NCBI GenBank assembly: GCA_020849295.1
Contig: JADLGN010000005.1
Location: 186,001 to 250,000 of the forward strand
Length of the DNA stretch: 64,000 bases
Source of the DNA: Bacteroidia bacterium
GTDB lineage: Bacteria; Bacteroidota; Bacteroidia; NS11-12g; UBA9320
Direction of reading: 5' to 3'
Shown: positions 27,219-35,279 of the stretch, in pieces
Layout: each line of letters begins with the position of its first letter
Numbering within the stretch: position 1 is the stretch's first letter
Translations under genes and position numbers: made by a program
Notes under the pieces: model-generated
Database searches by the model: none
Told to the model about the DNA's origin: nothing
Seen by the model: only the letters and a program-made list of their open reading frames with translations

Positions 27219-28199
27219 TTAATGATTTAAAAAATATTTTGATTTATTTTTCGAAATGTTCGATTCAGTTACACTTTCTAAAAGTTTTAATGAATTTTCA
27301 AGATTCATACCTTCAAATGAAACAGTGTATTTTTCGTCTTTTTTATTGTCAGGTATAATTAATGTAATATTATATCTTATTTGTAGTTTTTCAGCAATTA
27401 TCTGTAATTTAACATCTTTAAATATGAGTTTATTCTCCCAAAATTTTACATCATTACTTTGTATTTTGCTTATTTTTATTTTGTCTGTATTTGTATTAAA
27501 TATTAGTTTTTCGCCAGGTGTTAATTCATTTGAGTTTTTATTAGATATAAAATTAACCTTCCCTTCGTAAAGACTAATTTCTACTTTGTTTTTATCATTT
27601 TTTGCTTTAAAAATTGTGCCTAAAACTTTAATAAATGTATTGTTTGATTTGGCTATAAAAGGTTTCGATTTTTCTTTTGCAATTTCAAAATATGCTTCTC
27701 CTTTTATTTCTACTAGTCGATTTTTGATATTAAAATCTTTATCTACTGTTAATTTTGAATTTTGATTTAATGTAATAACACTGCCGTCAGAAAGTGCAAT
27801 ATCAATAATTTCATTGTTTGATGTTGTAAATGTTTTTCCAATATTAAATTTATTAAAATCTTTAATACTATTGCCTTTGTAAAACAAAAACCATGCAGTA
27901 ACAATAAGTAAAACTGATGCTGCAGCATACTTTAATAAGTTAAAATACGAAAAATTAAACTTCTTATTTTGTTCTAATGTAATTGATTTGTTAAGAGACT
28001 CCCAGTTTAGTTCTGTAGCGGGGTTTACTTTATATATATCAGAACTTAAAAAATCAACATTTATTTTTTGCAATATTTCTAATTCGCTTTTCCAAAATTT
28101 ATCTTCTGAGATTAATTTTTCAATAAAAATAATTTCAGAAGATGATGCTTCTCCATCTGCATATTTAATAAGTAAATTATAAATTTCGTTTTTGTTCAT
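27219..28199 (-). CDS. FecR-type anti-sigma factor
   Basis: A 326-aa single-pass membrane protein. The N-terminal cytoplasmic part (1-85: YNLLIKYADGEASSSEIIFIEKLI) would bind the ECF sigma factor, one TM segment follows (about 88-108: LKYAAASVLLIVTAWFLFY), then the periplasmic FecR domain (about 115-220: GSVITLNQNSKL, VEIKGEAYFEIAK, FIKVLGTIF) and a C-terminal STN-like interaction domain ending NHF-like residues. By family it senses the loaded TonB receptor and controls the sigma factor. It lies 9 bases ahead of the receptor gene and directly after the 51-aa ORF, whose stop abuts its ATG. Confidence 0.92.
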   Translation of the reverse strand: MNKNEIYNLLIKYADGEASSSEIIFIEKLISEDKFWKSELEILQKINVDFLSSDIYKVNPATELNWESLNKSITLEQNKKFNFSYFNLLKYAAASVLLIVTAWFLFYKGNSIKDFNKFNIGKTFTTSNNEIIDIALSDGSVITLNQNSKLTVDKDFNIKNRLVEIKGEAYFEIAKEKSKPFIAKSNNTFIKVLGTIFKAKNDKNKVEISLYEGKVNFISNKNSNELTPGEKLIFNTNTDKIKISKIQSNDVKFWENKLIFKDVKLQIIAEKLQIRYNITLIIPDNKKDEKYTVSFEGMNLENSLKLLESVTESNISKNKSKYFLNH

Positions 28200-28355
28200 T
28201 TATTTACTTGCCAAAGCAAGTGATTGCTCAATATGATTATAAAATAATTTGTTGTATTGATTTTCATTAAGCCAAATCTTTACATATTGTTTTTCTTCAT
28301 TATTGCACTTATTCAAGATATAGCGTGCTATTATGTTTCCTTCTGCAAATTCCAT
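28200..28355 (-). CDS. 51-aa ORF resembling a FecR N-terminal domain
   Basis: Reading from ATG at 28355 to TAA at 28200 gives a 51-aa protein (start MEFAEGNIIARYILNKCNN, end QSLALASK). Its pattern ARYILxxxxNEEKQYVKIWL, followed by a spaced FYNHIEQSL, resembles the sigma-binding N-terminal segment of FecR proteins, but it stops before any TM segment. Its stop TAA is immediately followed by the fecR ATG, which suggests translational coupling. It is too short for most gene callers. It could be a free sigma-binding peptide or a remnant of a duplicated fecR start. No homology search could be run. Confidence 0.55.
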   Translation of the reverse strand: MEFAEGNIIARYILNKCNNEEKQYVKIWLNENQYNKLFYNHIEQSLALASK

Positions 28356-28424
28356 TTTTTCTTTTTTTACCTACACACTTTTACACAAATAATTGAATTT
28401 ACCACTAAAATATTTTTAAAATTT

Positions 28425-28958
28425 TTATAAATTTTCCACTAAAGAACTAATTATCAGAAATAAAAATATAAAATAATTTTTTCTTAAAAACTTCAATGCG
28501 TTGGCAATTTGGTTTTCTACTGTTTTTATTGAAATTTCAAGAGTTTCGGCTATTTCTTTATAGCTCATATTCTCAAAGCGGCTTAAAATAAAAACTTCGC
28601 GACATTTTTCAGGCAATTTATTTATAAGTTTGTCAATTTTTTCAGCAGATTGTCGGCTTTCTATTATGTCAATTGGTGTATTATTTTCTAAAAAAACATT
28701 TTCCATAAATCCATCACTTTCACTTAAAAAACTTTTTTCTCTTGAAAGTTTATTATAGCATCGGTTTTTAATGGCTTTTAGCAAATATGGTTTGGGATTG
28801 GGCGGTAATATCAAAGTTTGTTTTTTCTCCCATAAATTTTTAAATAATTCTTGAACTATATCTATTGAATCATGTTCATTTTTAAGATAAAAATTTGCAA
28901 ATTTTACCAGCAAAGGTTGATAGGTTTTGTATAATATTTCAAATTGTATTATATCCAA
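28425..28958 (-). CDS. ECF-family RNA polymerase sigma factor
   Basis: A 177-aa sigma-70 relative of the Bacteroidota FecI-like group. Region 2 lies at about 5-75 (FEILYKTYQPLLVKFANFYL, IVQELFKNLWEKK, KPYLLKAIKNRCYN) and region 4 at about 115-160 (LPEKCREVFILSRFENMSYKEIAETL, split here; ISIKTVENQIANALKFLR). It has no region 3. The frame has TTG at 28958 as its only sensible start, giving DIIQFEILYKTY at once. It ends in a hydrophobic tail (YFIFLFLIISSLVENL) not needed for DNA binding. It heads an operon with the 51-aa ORF, fecR, TonB receptor and DUF4249 and should turn that operon on when the receptor is loaded. Confidence 0.9.
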   Translation of the reverse strand: MDIIQFEILYKTYQPLLVKFANFYLKNEHDSIDIVQELFKNLWEKKQTLILPPNPKPYLLKAIKNRCYNKLSREKSFLSESDGFMENVFLENNTPIDIIESRQSAEKIDKLINKLPEKCREVFILSRFENMSYKEIAETLEISIKTVENQIANALKFLRKNYFIFLFLIISSLVENL

Positions 28959-28976
28959 TTGTTAAACAAAATCAGA

Positions 28977-29009
28977 CAAAATTATATTATAATGTAATGT
29001 CATTACAAA
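28977..29009 (-). promoter_or_regulatory. Sigma-gene promoter with an embedded palindrome (possible operator)
   Basis: On the minus strand TTTG (29009-29006), 21 bases, then TAATTTTG (28984-28977) fit a primary-sigma promoter of this phylum, about 18 bases ahead of the TTG start. A perfect 7-bp inverted repeat with one central base, TGTAATGACATTACA (29007-28993), covers the -33 element and the spacer, where a repressor or other regulator could bind. No such regulator gene is adjacent. Confidence 0.45.
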
Positions 29010-29049
29010 TTATAGTTTAAACTTATTTTATTGTTGACGAATTGAATAT

Positions 29050-29385
29050 TTAATTTTCAAATAAATTTTCAATTTTGAAATATTCAACTATATGGCTTTT
29101 TATAAAATTTTCTTGTTCTTTTAGTGGCATATTGGGTATTTTTTTTAATAATTCCCATTGTGACCAACCTCGTTCATCAACACTTTTTTGTACATAATAA
29201 CCAGAATAACTCAATACTTTGCACATTGCTATATGTAGAAGTTCTGTTTTCTCTTCTTTATTAAATTTACTTCTAATTTCACCCGTTTCTCTTACACCAA
29301 TGAGAAACAAAACACCATTTATATCTGGCTTTTTGTTAAATTTTACAAAAATCTCATTTTCTACTTTTTCCCAGTTTTCTACCAT
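29050..29385 (-). CDS. Conserved-looking hypothetical protein
   Basis: A 111-aa soluble protein without signal peptide or TM segment. It has a compact alpha/beta look (INGVLFLIGVRETG, ELLHIAMCKVLSYSGYYV, DERGWSQWELLKKIP). I have the impression of a small family conserved in Bacteroidota, but I cannot name a function. It stands alone between the sigma operon and radA, 38 bases after the radA stop side and on the same strand. Confidence 0.65.
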   Translation of the reverse strand: MVENWEKVENEIFVKFNKKPDINGVLFLIGVRETGEIRSKFNKEEKTELLHIAMCKVLSYSGYYVQKSVDERGWSQWELLKKIPNMPLKEQENFIKSHIVEYFKIENLFEN

Positions 29386-29423
29386 TTTGTTTGAAATGCA
29401 AAATTAATTATAAAAAACATTAG

Positions 29424-30791
29424 TTACATCCATACAAAATCAAGACATTCCTCGATTTTTGAAATAGGTATGACTTCTATTTTTGATTTTTGTAAACCCT
29501 TTTGGTTATATTTAGAGATTATGATTGATTTAAATCCTAATTTCTCTGCTTCTGATATTCTTTGTTCAATTTTTCCAACAGCTCTTACTTCGCCGCTAAG
29601 ACCGATTTCGGCTGCAAATACATAACCTGTATTTACAATTTGATTGTGAAAAGATGAAAGAATTGAAACAGCTATTCCAAGGTCAAGAGCCGGATCGTCA
29701 AGTTTTATACCCCCTGCTATATTTACAAATACATCTTGTGTATTAAGATAAAAACCGCATCTTTTTTCTAAAACTGCAAGTAACATATTTAGTCTTCTAA
29801 GATCAAATCCGTTTGAATTGCGTTGTGGTGTTCCATATACTGCACTGCTTACAAGAGCCTGAGTTTCTACAAGCAAAGGGCGAATACCTTCTAATGCTGC
29901 CGAAATAGAAATTCCTGAAAGTGGTTCTTGTCTTTGAGTAATAAGAATTTCACTTGGGTTTGACACTTCTCTTAATCCTGAATTTATCATTTCATAAATT
30001 CCAATTTCGGCAGCAGAACCAAATCTGTTTTTGGTTGCTCTCAATATTCTATATGTATGATGCCTATCGCCTTCAAATTGAAGAACTGTATCAACCATGT
30101 GTTCCAATATTTTTGGTCCAGCTATAACCCCATCTTTTGTAATATGACCAATCAAAAAAACAGGAGTATTTGTTTCTTTAGAAAATCGCAATAACTCAGA
30201 AGTACATTCTCTAATCTGTGAAATACTACCTGGGGCAGAATCTATTGAGTTTGTATATAGTGTTTGAACAGAATCAACAATTACAACTTCAGGGTTTATT
30301 TCATTTATTACCTGAAAAATCAAATTGAGGTCGGGGACAGAAAAAATATAACATTCATCATTCTTTATCTCAAGTCTTTCTGCTCTCATTTTTATTTGAG
30401 TTTCACTTTCTTCACCAGAAAGGTAAAGTACTTTTTTATTGATTTTCACAGCCATTTGAAGCAATAATGTACTCTTGCCAATGCCAGGCTCTCCTCCTAT
30501 TAATACCAAACTTCCCAAAACTATTCCTCCTCCCAAAACTCTGTTCAGTTCGTTGTCATTTGTAATTATTCTTATATCACTTGATGAATTTATTTCAGAA
30601 AATTTTTTGGGTTTTAATTTAATATTTCTTTCACTATCTGCTTTTTTTTTCCATTGTGGTACATTTTTATCTTTTACTACAATTTCTTCATCGAAAGTAT
30701 TCCACATATTGCACGATGGACATTTTCCTATCCATTTTGGTGCTGATACTCCACAGTTTCTACAATAAAACATTGATTTGGCTTTAGTCAT
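29424..30791 (-). CDS. radA: DNA repair protein RadA (Sms)
   Basis: A 455-aa RecA-like ATPase that drives branch migration during recombination. Domains in order: C4 zinc finger (YCRNCGVSAPKWIGKCPSC, residues 9-27), RecA-type ATPase with Walker A GGEPGIGKST (about 90-99) and the RadA-specific KNRFG motif (ATKNRFGSAAE, about 250), then a C-terminal Lon-protease-like domain (about 290-455: DPALDLGIAVSILSSF, AEIGLSGEVRAVGKIEQRI split here) lacking proteolytic residues. It overlaps the upstream rlmB-type gene by 4 bases, so the two are translationally coupled. Confidence 0.96.
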   Translation of the reverse strand: MTKAKSMFYCRNCGVSAPKWIGKCPSCNMWNTFDEEIVVKDKNVPQWKKKADSERNIKLKPKKFSEINSSSDIRIITNDNELNRVLGGGIVLGSLVLIGGEPGIGKSTLLLQMAVKINKKVLYLSGEESETQIKMRAERLEIKNDECYIFSVPDLNLIFQVINEINPEVVIVDSVQTLYTNSIDSAPGSISQIRECTSELLRFSKETNTPVFLIGHITKDGVIAGPKILEHMVDTVLQFEGDRHHTYRILRATKNRFGSAAEIGIYEMINSGLREVSNPSEILITQRQEPLSGISISAALEGIRPLLVETQALVSSAVYGTPQRNSNGFDLRRLNMLLAVLEKRCGFYLNTQDVFVNIAGGIKLDDPALDLGIAVSILSSFHNQIVNTGYVFAAEIGLSGEVRAVGKIEQRISEAEKLGFKSIIISKYNQKGLQKSKIEVIPISKIEECLDFVWM

Positions 30792-31528
30792 TTTATTATT
30801 GAACTTGTATTAAAAGTTTGCTTACGGGCCTCATAAAAAAATATTCCTGCAGCTACTGAAACATTTAGCGAGCTTACACTTCCAAAAACAGGTATTTTCA
30901 AAAGTTTATCTGCAATTTTAAGAACTACTTTTGACAATCCTGCTTCTTCAGAGCCGAGTACTATAGCTAAAGGTCCGCTCATATCTGTATTAAAAGCTAT
31001 ATCTTTAGCTTTTTCAGTACATCCTATTATAGTCATTCCATATTCTTTCATTTTTTCGAGAGTTACTGGCAATGATTGAACCTTGCAAACCGGAATTTTT
31101 AATAATGCTCCTGCACTTGTTTTAATTGCATCTGGAGTTACTGTTGCCGAATTATTTTCAGGAATTACAATTGCATTGATTCCTAAAAATTCTGCCGAAC
31201 GTGCAATAGCTCCAAAATTTCTCACATCGGTAATTCCATCGAGAACTGCAATTACTGGGTCTTGTCTTTTTTCAAACAAACTTATAATAATTTCTTCAAA
31301 ATTCTGGTATTCAACAGGTGCAATAAATCCAACAATACCTTGATGATTTTTTTTTGTAATTCGGTCAAGTTTTGATAATGGAACTGTTTTGAATAAAATA
31401 TTTTGATTTTTAAAAGTATTTAACAATTCTCCCGAAAATCCTTGTTTTACTAATATTTTATCAAAATTTTTTCCTGCATCAATTGCTTCTTCTATTGCCC
31501 TTATTCCAAAAATCAAATTATTTTCCAT
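30788..31528 (-). CDS. rlmB: TrmH/SpoU-family 23S rRNA (guanosine-2'-O-)methyltransferase
   Basis: A 246-aa SAM-dependent ribose methyltransferase with a trefoil-knot fold. The N-terminal substrate domain (1-75: IFGIRAIEEAIDAGK) is followed by the three SpoU motifs: RNFGAIARSAEFLG, VLGSEEAGLSK and IPVFGSVSSLNVSVAAGIFFYEA. By family it methylates the Gm2251-equivalent in 23S rRNA, though closely related paralogues modify other sites, so the symbol is a best guess. It is first of a two-gene unit with radA. Confidence 0.85.
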   Translation of the reverse strand: MENNLIFGIRAIEEAIDAGKNFDKILVKQGFSGELLNTFKNQNILFKTVPLSKLDRITKKNHQGIVGFIAPVEYQNFEEIIISLFEKRQDPVIAVLDGITDVRNFGAIARSAEFLGINAIVIPENNSATVTPDAIKTSAGALLKIPVCKVQSLPVTLEKMKEYGMTIIGCTEKAKDIAFNTDMSGPLAIVLGSEEAGLSKVVLKIADKLLKIPVFGSVSSLNVSVAAGIFFYEARKQTFNTSSIIK

Positions 31529-31543
31529 TCTTATTTTTAATGT

Positions 31544-31580
31544 AAAAAACCCACCCGGTAGTTTTCGGAGTGGGTTTTGT
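31544..31580 (-). terminator. Intrinsic terminator after the DUF2723 gene
   Basis: Hairpin with stem AAAACCCAC / GTGGGTTTT plus inner CCG/CGG pairs around a short loop, flanked by a T-run on each strand. On the minus strand it follows the DUF2723 stop by about 20 bases and ends in TTTTTT; on the plus strand it ends in GTTTTTTTT. Confidence 0.75.
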
Positions 31581-31599
31581 TTTTTTTAATTTTTATCGG

Positions 31600-34500
31600 T
31601 TATCTGCTAAGTGTATTATATAAACTATTGTATTTATCGCCAAGTTTTTTATTTCCATTTTCGGTGGCTTTTTTAGCACATTCCTGAATATACTGAAGTG
31701 CTTCTGGCAATTTTTCGCTTACAAATTTTGCTTTTGAGCCGGTATATTGCTTATAAAACTTAACCTGTTGCTCGCAGTCCTTAATCATTTCTTTCATTAG
31801 TTTTTCAGCTTTATTTTTTTCGCCGGCAAGGTAGTATGTGTCTATATAGTAATATCTCAGTCTTAAGTCCATCGGCATAATAGCTTCTGGTATTACTTTT
31901 TGGCTGTAATCAAGAAGATAAACTGCTTTTTGATTTTCTTTTTGCTCAAAAACATAACTGCGTGCTAACTGTACAAATAATATTCTTAAGTTTTTGGGTA
32001 CAAGTGTAGCTTTTTCATCAAGATTCATTTTCAGATTTTTGTCCATATTTCCCCAGTCAAATTGCTTAGTTAGTTTGTTATAAAGTAAATCTGCATCTAT
32101 TAATCCCATTCTATCTTTACTACTTTTTATAGGTACCAATCTGTATGTAAGCCCTTCAAGACGAAAATATTCGTCAAGATTTAAATAAGCTGACGAACCC
32201 GTAGTAGTTGTAAAATATATTGGTCTTTTCCAGCCTTGTTTGGCATTTTGTGCTATAATATCCATAACTACCAACGTTCCTTTATAAATTGAATTTGCAC
32301 CTATATTAAATGTGATTTTATCGACTATAGAATCGGTAGATTTTACAATACCACTTTTTATACATTCATCTTTATTCACGTGTATTATAAAATTTTTAAC
32401 CGGCATAAAATTCATCGGTTCACGTCCACCTGCAGTAGTCATATCTGATTCTTTATCGCTAGTCATAAAATCTATAACTTCATCAAGATTATAAAATTGA
32501 TTTTGGTCAAATTGACCATTATCAAAAAAGTAAGTTAGCTCTCTTTTGCCTTCTACTAATTTTTCGGCAGAGATTGATAATGGCAATGGTTCTGATTCGT
32601 AAACTTTTCTTCTAAGAGCATTTATATACCAATCTGTCCCAAGCAAACTTAAATTTATTATTCTTACGTCTGTTCTTATTCCTTCTACGTTTTGAGCATA
32701 CCAAAGGGGATAAGTATCATTGTCTCCATTTGTAAAAAGAACGGCATTTTTTTCGCAACTGTTAAGATAATTTTTTGCAAATGACAGCCCAAGATATCTG
32801 TTTGAACGGTCGTGGTCATCCCAGTTATTTTTTGCCATAATAGTAGGCACTGCTATTAAGCATACTATTGTAATTATTGATATCAGAGCTGTATTATTTA
32901 TTTTCAACTTTTTACTTAAGTAATCATACAAAAACAAAACTCCCAAACCTATCCATATACAAAAAGTTTGGAAAGAACCTTCCATTGAGTAATCTCTTTC
33001 TCTTGGTTCATAAGGAGGCTGATTTAGGTAAACGATAATTAACAACCCTGTAAAAAGAAACAAAGCCATTACAACATTTGCATCAAATTTTCGAGTTTTA
33101 TACTGATACATCATACCTAATATTCCGAGAATAAATGGGAGGAAATAATATGTATTTCTTGCTTTGTTTATTTTAAATGAATCAGGCAAATTGTTTTGTG
33201 GTCCAATAAGCATATTATCAATAAACCCAATTCCACTTATCCAATTGCCATCCCAAGGGTCGCCTGTCATACCCTGCATATCATTTTGTCTGCCTACAAA
33301 ATTCCACATAAAATACCTCACATACATATATCCAACCTGATATTTTATAAAAAACCACATATTTTGTCCAAAAGTGGGTTTTTTGCCTTCTTTTGCACCA
33401 CTCCACATCTGATAACCTTGTGTTCCGCCTTCTTTTTGCATATCGCCCATACGAGGAAATACTGTGCAATATTTGGGGTCCCAAACAGGCTCTATTTTAT
33501 TGCCTATTTCTTCATATTTATCTTTTCCTTTTCTGTACTGCATAGAACCTTCTTCGGTTGAAATATAATTTGCATTATAATAAGGACCGTACAGTAATGG
33601 TCTGTCGCCGTATTGTTCGCGATTAATATAGCTTGTAAGTGTGTAGGCATCTTCAGGATTGTTCATGTCAATTGCAGGATCGGCAAGTGATCTTATAACA
33701 ACCATTCCATAAGATGAATATCCAAGCATGATAAACAACAGACAATTAAGTGAAAGATTTGCTATTGAATGATTGTGCTTATAGGTATAATAAATAAAAT
33801 ATGAAATAGCACCTAAAAGTAAAAACATAAAAAACATTAAACCTGAATTAAAAGGCATACTCAATGAATTTACAAATATTCTGTCGAAAAATGCGCCAAC
33901 CTTTGGTACGCCTGGTAAAATTACTGATTGAATAACCCCTAATGCTCCAATTCCAATTGCACTTGAAATATATAAACCTTTGCGGCTATATTTATATTTG
34001 TTAAAATAATAGTAATAAACAACTGCAGGTATTACAAGTAAGTTAAGTAAGTGCAAACCTACTGCTAAACCTAGAGAATATGCAATTAATATAAGCCACC
34101 TGTCAGCCCCAGGTTCGTCTTTTACTCTCTCCCATTTTAAAATAAACCAAAATGATAAAGCAGTAAAAAAAGATGAAGAAGCATAAACTTCTGCCTCTAC
34201 AGCACTAAACCAAAATGAATCCATAAATGTTAAACTCAAAGCTCCTACAAGACCACTTCCAATTATTGCAATACTTTTTGAAGTTTCAATCTCCTGTAGG
34301 TTTAGTGCTATACCAAGAATTTTTTTTGCAAAATGTACAATAATCCAAAAAGTAAACATAACTGTTAATGCACTTGCAACTACACTAAGCATATTTACCC
34401 ATAAAGCAACTTTTGTTACATCGTCTCCGGCAAAAAGAGAAAAAACTCGTCCAAGCATTAAAAACAAAGGAGCCCCTGGCGGATGTACTACTTGAAGCCT

Positions 34501-34632
34501 ATATGATGCAGATACAAACTCTCCACAATCCCATAAACTAACCGAAGGTTCTACTGTAAGACTAAAAACAAATAATGATATTGCAAAAGTCAACCATCCA
34601 AAAATGTTGTTTAATAAACTAAATTTTTTCAT
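31600..34632 (-). CDS. DUF2723 membrane protein (putative GT-C type transferase) with helical C-terminal region
   Basis: A 1,010-aa inner-membrane protein. The first half has about 12 TM segments; the first periplasmic loop carries the DUF2723 signature SLWDCGEFVSASYRLQV then HPPGAPLFLMLGR, with acidic Asp/Glu as in lipid-phosphate-sugar-dependent GT-C enzymes. A second membrane bundle (about 490-600) contains PPYEPRERDYSMEGSF. The soluble rest starts with FTNGDNDTYPLWYAQNVEG and ends in helices at about 890-1010 that look TPR-like. By family it is suspected to transfer sugars to exported proteins or lipids; this is unproven. It is monocistronic with its own terminator. Confidence 0.85.
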   Translation of the reverse strand: MKKFSLLNNIFGWLTFAISLFVFSLTVEPSVSLWDCGEFVSASYRLQVVHPPGAPLFLMLGRVFSLFAGDDVTKVALWVNMLSVVASALTVMFTFWIIVHFAKKILGIALNLQEIETSKSIAIIGSGLVGALSLTFMDSFWFSAVEAEVYASSSFFTALSFWFILKWERVKDEPGADRWLILIAYSLGLAVGLHLLNLLVIPAVVYYYYFNKYKYSRKGLYISSAIGIGALGVIQSVILPGVPKVGAFFDRIFVNSLSMPFNSGLMFFMFLLLGAISYFIYYTYKHNHSIANLSLNCLLFIMLGYSSYGMVVIRSLADPAIDMNNPEDAYTLTSYINREQYGDRPLLYGPYYNANYISTEEGSMQYRKGKDKYEEIGNKIEPVWDPKYCTVFPRMGDMQKEGGTQGYQMWSGAKEGKKPTFGQNMWFFIKYQVGYMYVRYFMWNFVGRQNDMQGMTGDPWDGNWISGIGFIDNMLIGPQNNLPDSFKINKARNTYYFLPFILGILGMMYQYKTRKFDANVVMALFLFTGLLIIVYLNQPPYEPRERDYSMEGSFQTFCIWIGLGVLFLYDYLSKKLKINNTALISIITIVCLIAVPTIMAKNNWDDHDRSNRYLGLSFAKNYLNSCEKNAVLFTNGDNDTYPLWYAQNVEGIRTDVRIINLSLLGTDWYINALRRKVYESEPLPLSISAEKLVEGKRELTYFFDNGQFDQNQFYNLDEVIDFMTSDKESDMTTAGGREPMNFMPVKNFIIHVNKDECIKSGIVKSTDSIVDKITFNIGANSIYKGTLVVMDIIAQNAKQGWKRPIYFTTTTGSSAYLNLDEYFRLEGLTYRLVPIKSSKDRMGLIDADLLYNKLTKQFDWGNMDKNLKMNLDEKATLVPKNLRILFVQLARSYVFEQKENQKAVYLLDYSQKVIPEAIMPMDLRLRYYYIDTYYLAGEKNKAEKLMKEMIKDCEQQVKFYKQYTGSKAKFVSEKLPEALQYIQECAKKATENGNKKLGDKYNSLYNTLSR

Positions 34633-34730
34633 GTTTTAAAAAGAGGTAGCGAAAATAAGTAAGATTTACATTTAAATTTCAAAAGTAGTTAGAAATAGAT
34701 AAAAAAAATTAAATAGAATACTTTTTGCAA

Positions 34731-34754
34731 TTTGTAATTATAAAACTATATTTG
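34731..34754 (+). promoter_or_regulatory. Predicted promoter of rimP-nusA-infB
   Basis: TTTG (34731-34734) and TATATTTG (34747-34754) form a short-spaced -33/-7 pair (12 bases apart; TTTTTG at 34721-34726 with a 20-base spacer is a better-spaced alternative). A start near 34761 would put the hairpin at 34776-34800 inside a leader of about 48 bases. Confidence 0.45.
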
Positions 34755-34775
34755 CAGCGAATTTGTGAACGTTTT

Positions 34776-34800
34776 AGAGGGGATAAAAATCCCCTTTTTT
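34776..34800 (+). terminator. Terminator-like hairpin in the rimP leader (possible attenuator)
   Basis: AGAGGGGAT AAAA ATCCCCTTTTTT: a stem of six strong pairs (GGGGAT/ATCCCC) extended by A-T and G-T pairs, a 4-base loop and a run of six T. It lies between the predicted rimP promoter and the ATG at 34809. The only upstream gene is divergent, so this hairpin can only act on the rimP transcript itself. Confidence 0.7.
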
Positions 34801-34808
34801 ATTGCAGA

Positions 34809-35270
34809 ATGGAAAGGCTCTCAACAAAATTAAAAACTTGGACTTCAGATTTCTTAGAGAATTCTGAAGAATTTTTAATTGACATTGAAAGTAAGCCGCC
34901 AAACAGCAAGTATAAAATTGTAATTGATGGTATTAAGCCGGTTTCGATATATCGTTGTTCTGAACTAAGCAGACATTTATCAAAACTGATTGATGAAGAC
35001 AAGGAAATAGAAGACAACAAAGGTTTTACACTCGAAGTTTCTTCGCCTGGAGCTGAGAAACCTTTAAAGTTTTTGAATCAATATTTTAAACATATCGGTA
35101 GAAAACTTGAAGTTGAAAAAAAAGATAAAACAAAAATTACAGGAGTTTTAAAAAGTATTGAATCTTCTGAATTAGTAATAGAAAAGAATGTTTCAAAAAA
35201 AGAAACAACAGAAGAAAAAATAGAATTTAATAATATAGAAAAAGCAATAGTTATAATAACATTTAAATAA
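34809..35270 (+). CDS. rimP: Ribosome maturation factor RimP
   Basis: Needed for 30S subunit maturation. Starting at ATG 34809 (MERLSTKLKTWTSDFL) gives 153 aa, the usual RimP length; the open frame further upstream runs through the hairpin and is not coding. The N-terminal domain has SRHLSKLIDEDKEIEDN and GFTLEVSSPGAEKPLK (the conserved LEVSSPG motif). The C-terminal SH3-like domain includes YFKHIGRKLEVEKK and ITGVLKSIESSELVIE. It leads the rimP-nusA-infB operon, 9 bases before nusA. Confidence 0.93.
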   Translation: MERLSTKLKTWTSDFLENSEEFLIDIESKPPNSKYKIVIDGIKPVSIYRCSELSRHLSKLIDEDKEIEDNKGFTLEVSSPGAEKPLKFLNQYFKHIGRKLEVEKKDKTKITGVLKSIESSELVIEKNVSKKETTEEKIEFNNIEKAIVIITFK

Positions 35271-35279
35271 AAATAAGAA

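Noticed and set aside
24570-28958. SusCD polysaccharide utilisation locus
   Set aside because: There is no SusD-family gene and no carbohydrate-active enzyme; the partner lipoprotein is DUF4249.
33196-33561. 121-codon plus-strand ORF inside the DUF2723 gene
   Set aside because: Antisense shadow of a well-supported membrane-protein gene; composition is that of reversed coding sequence.
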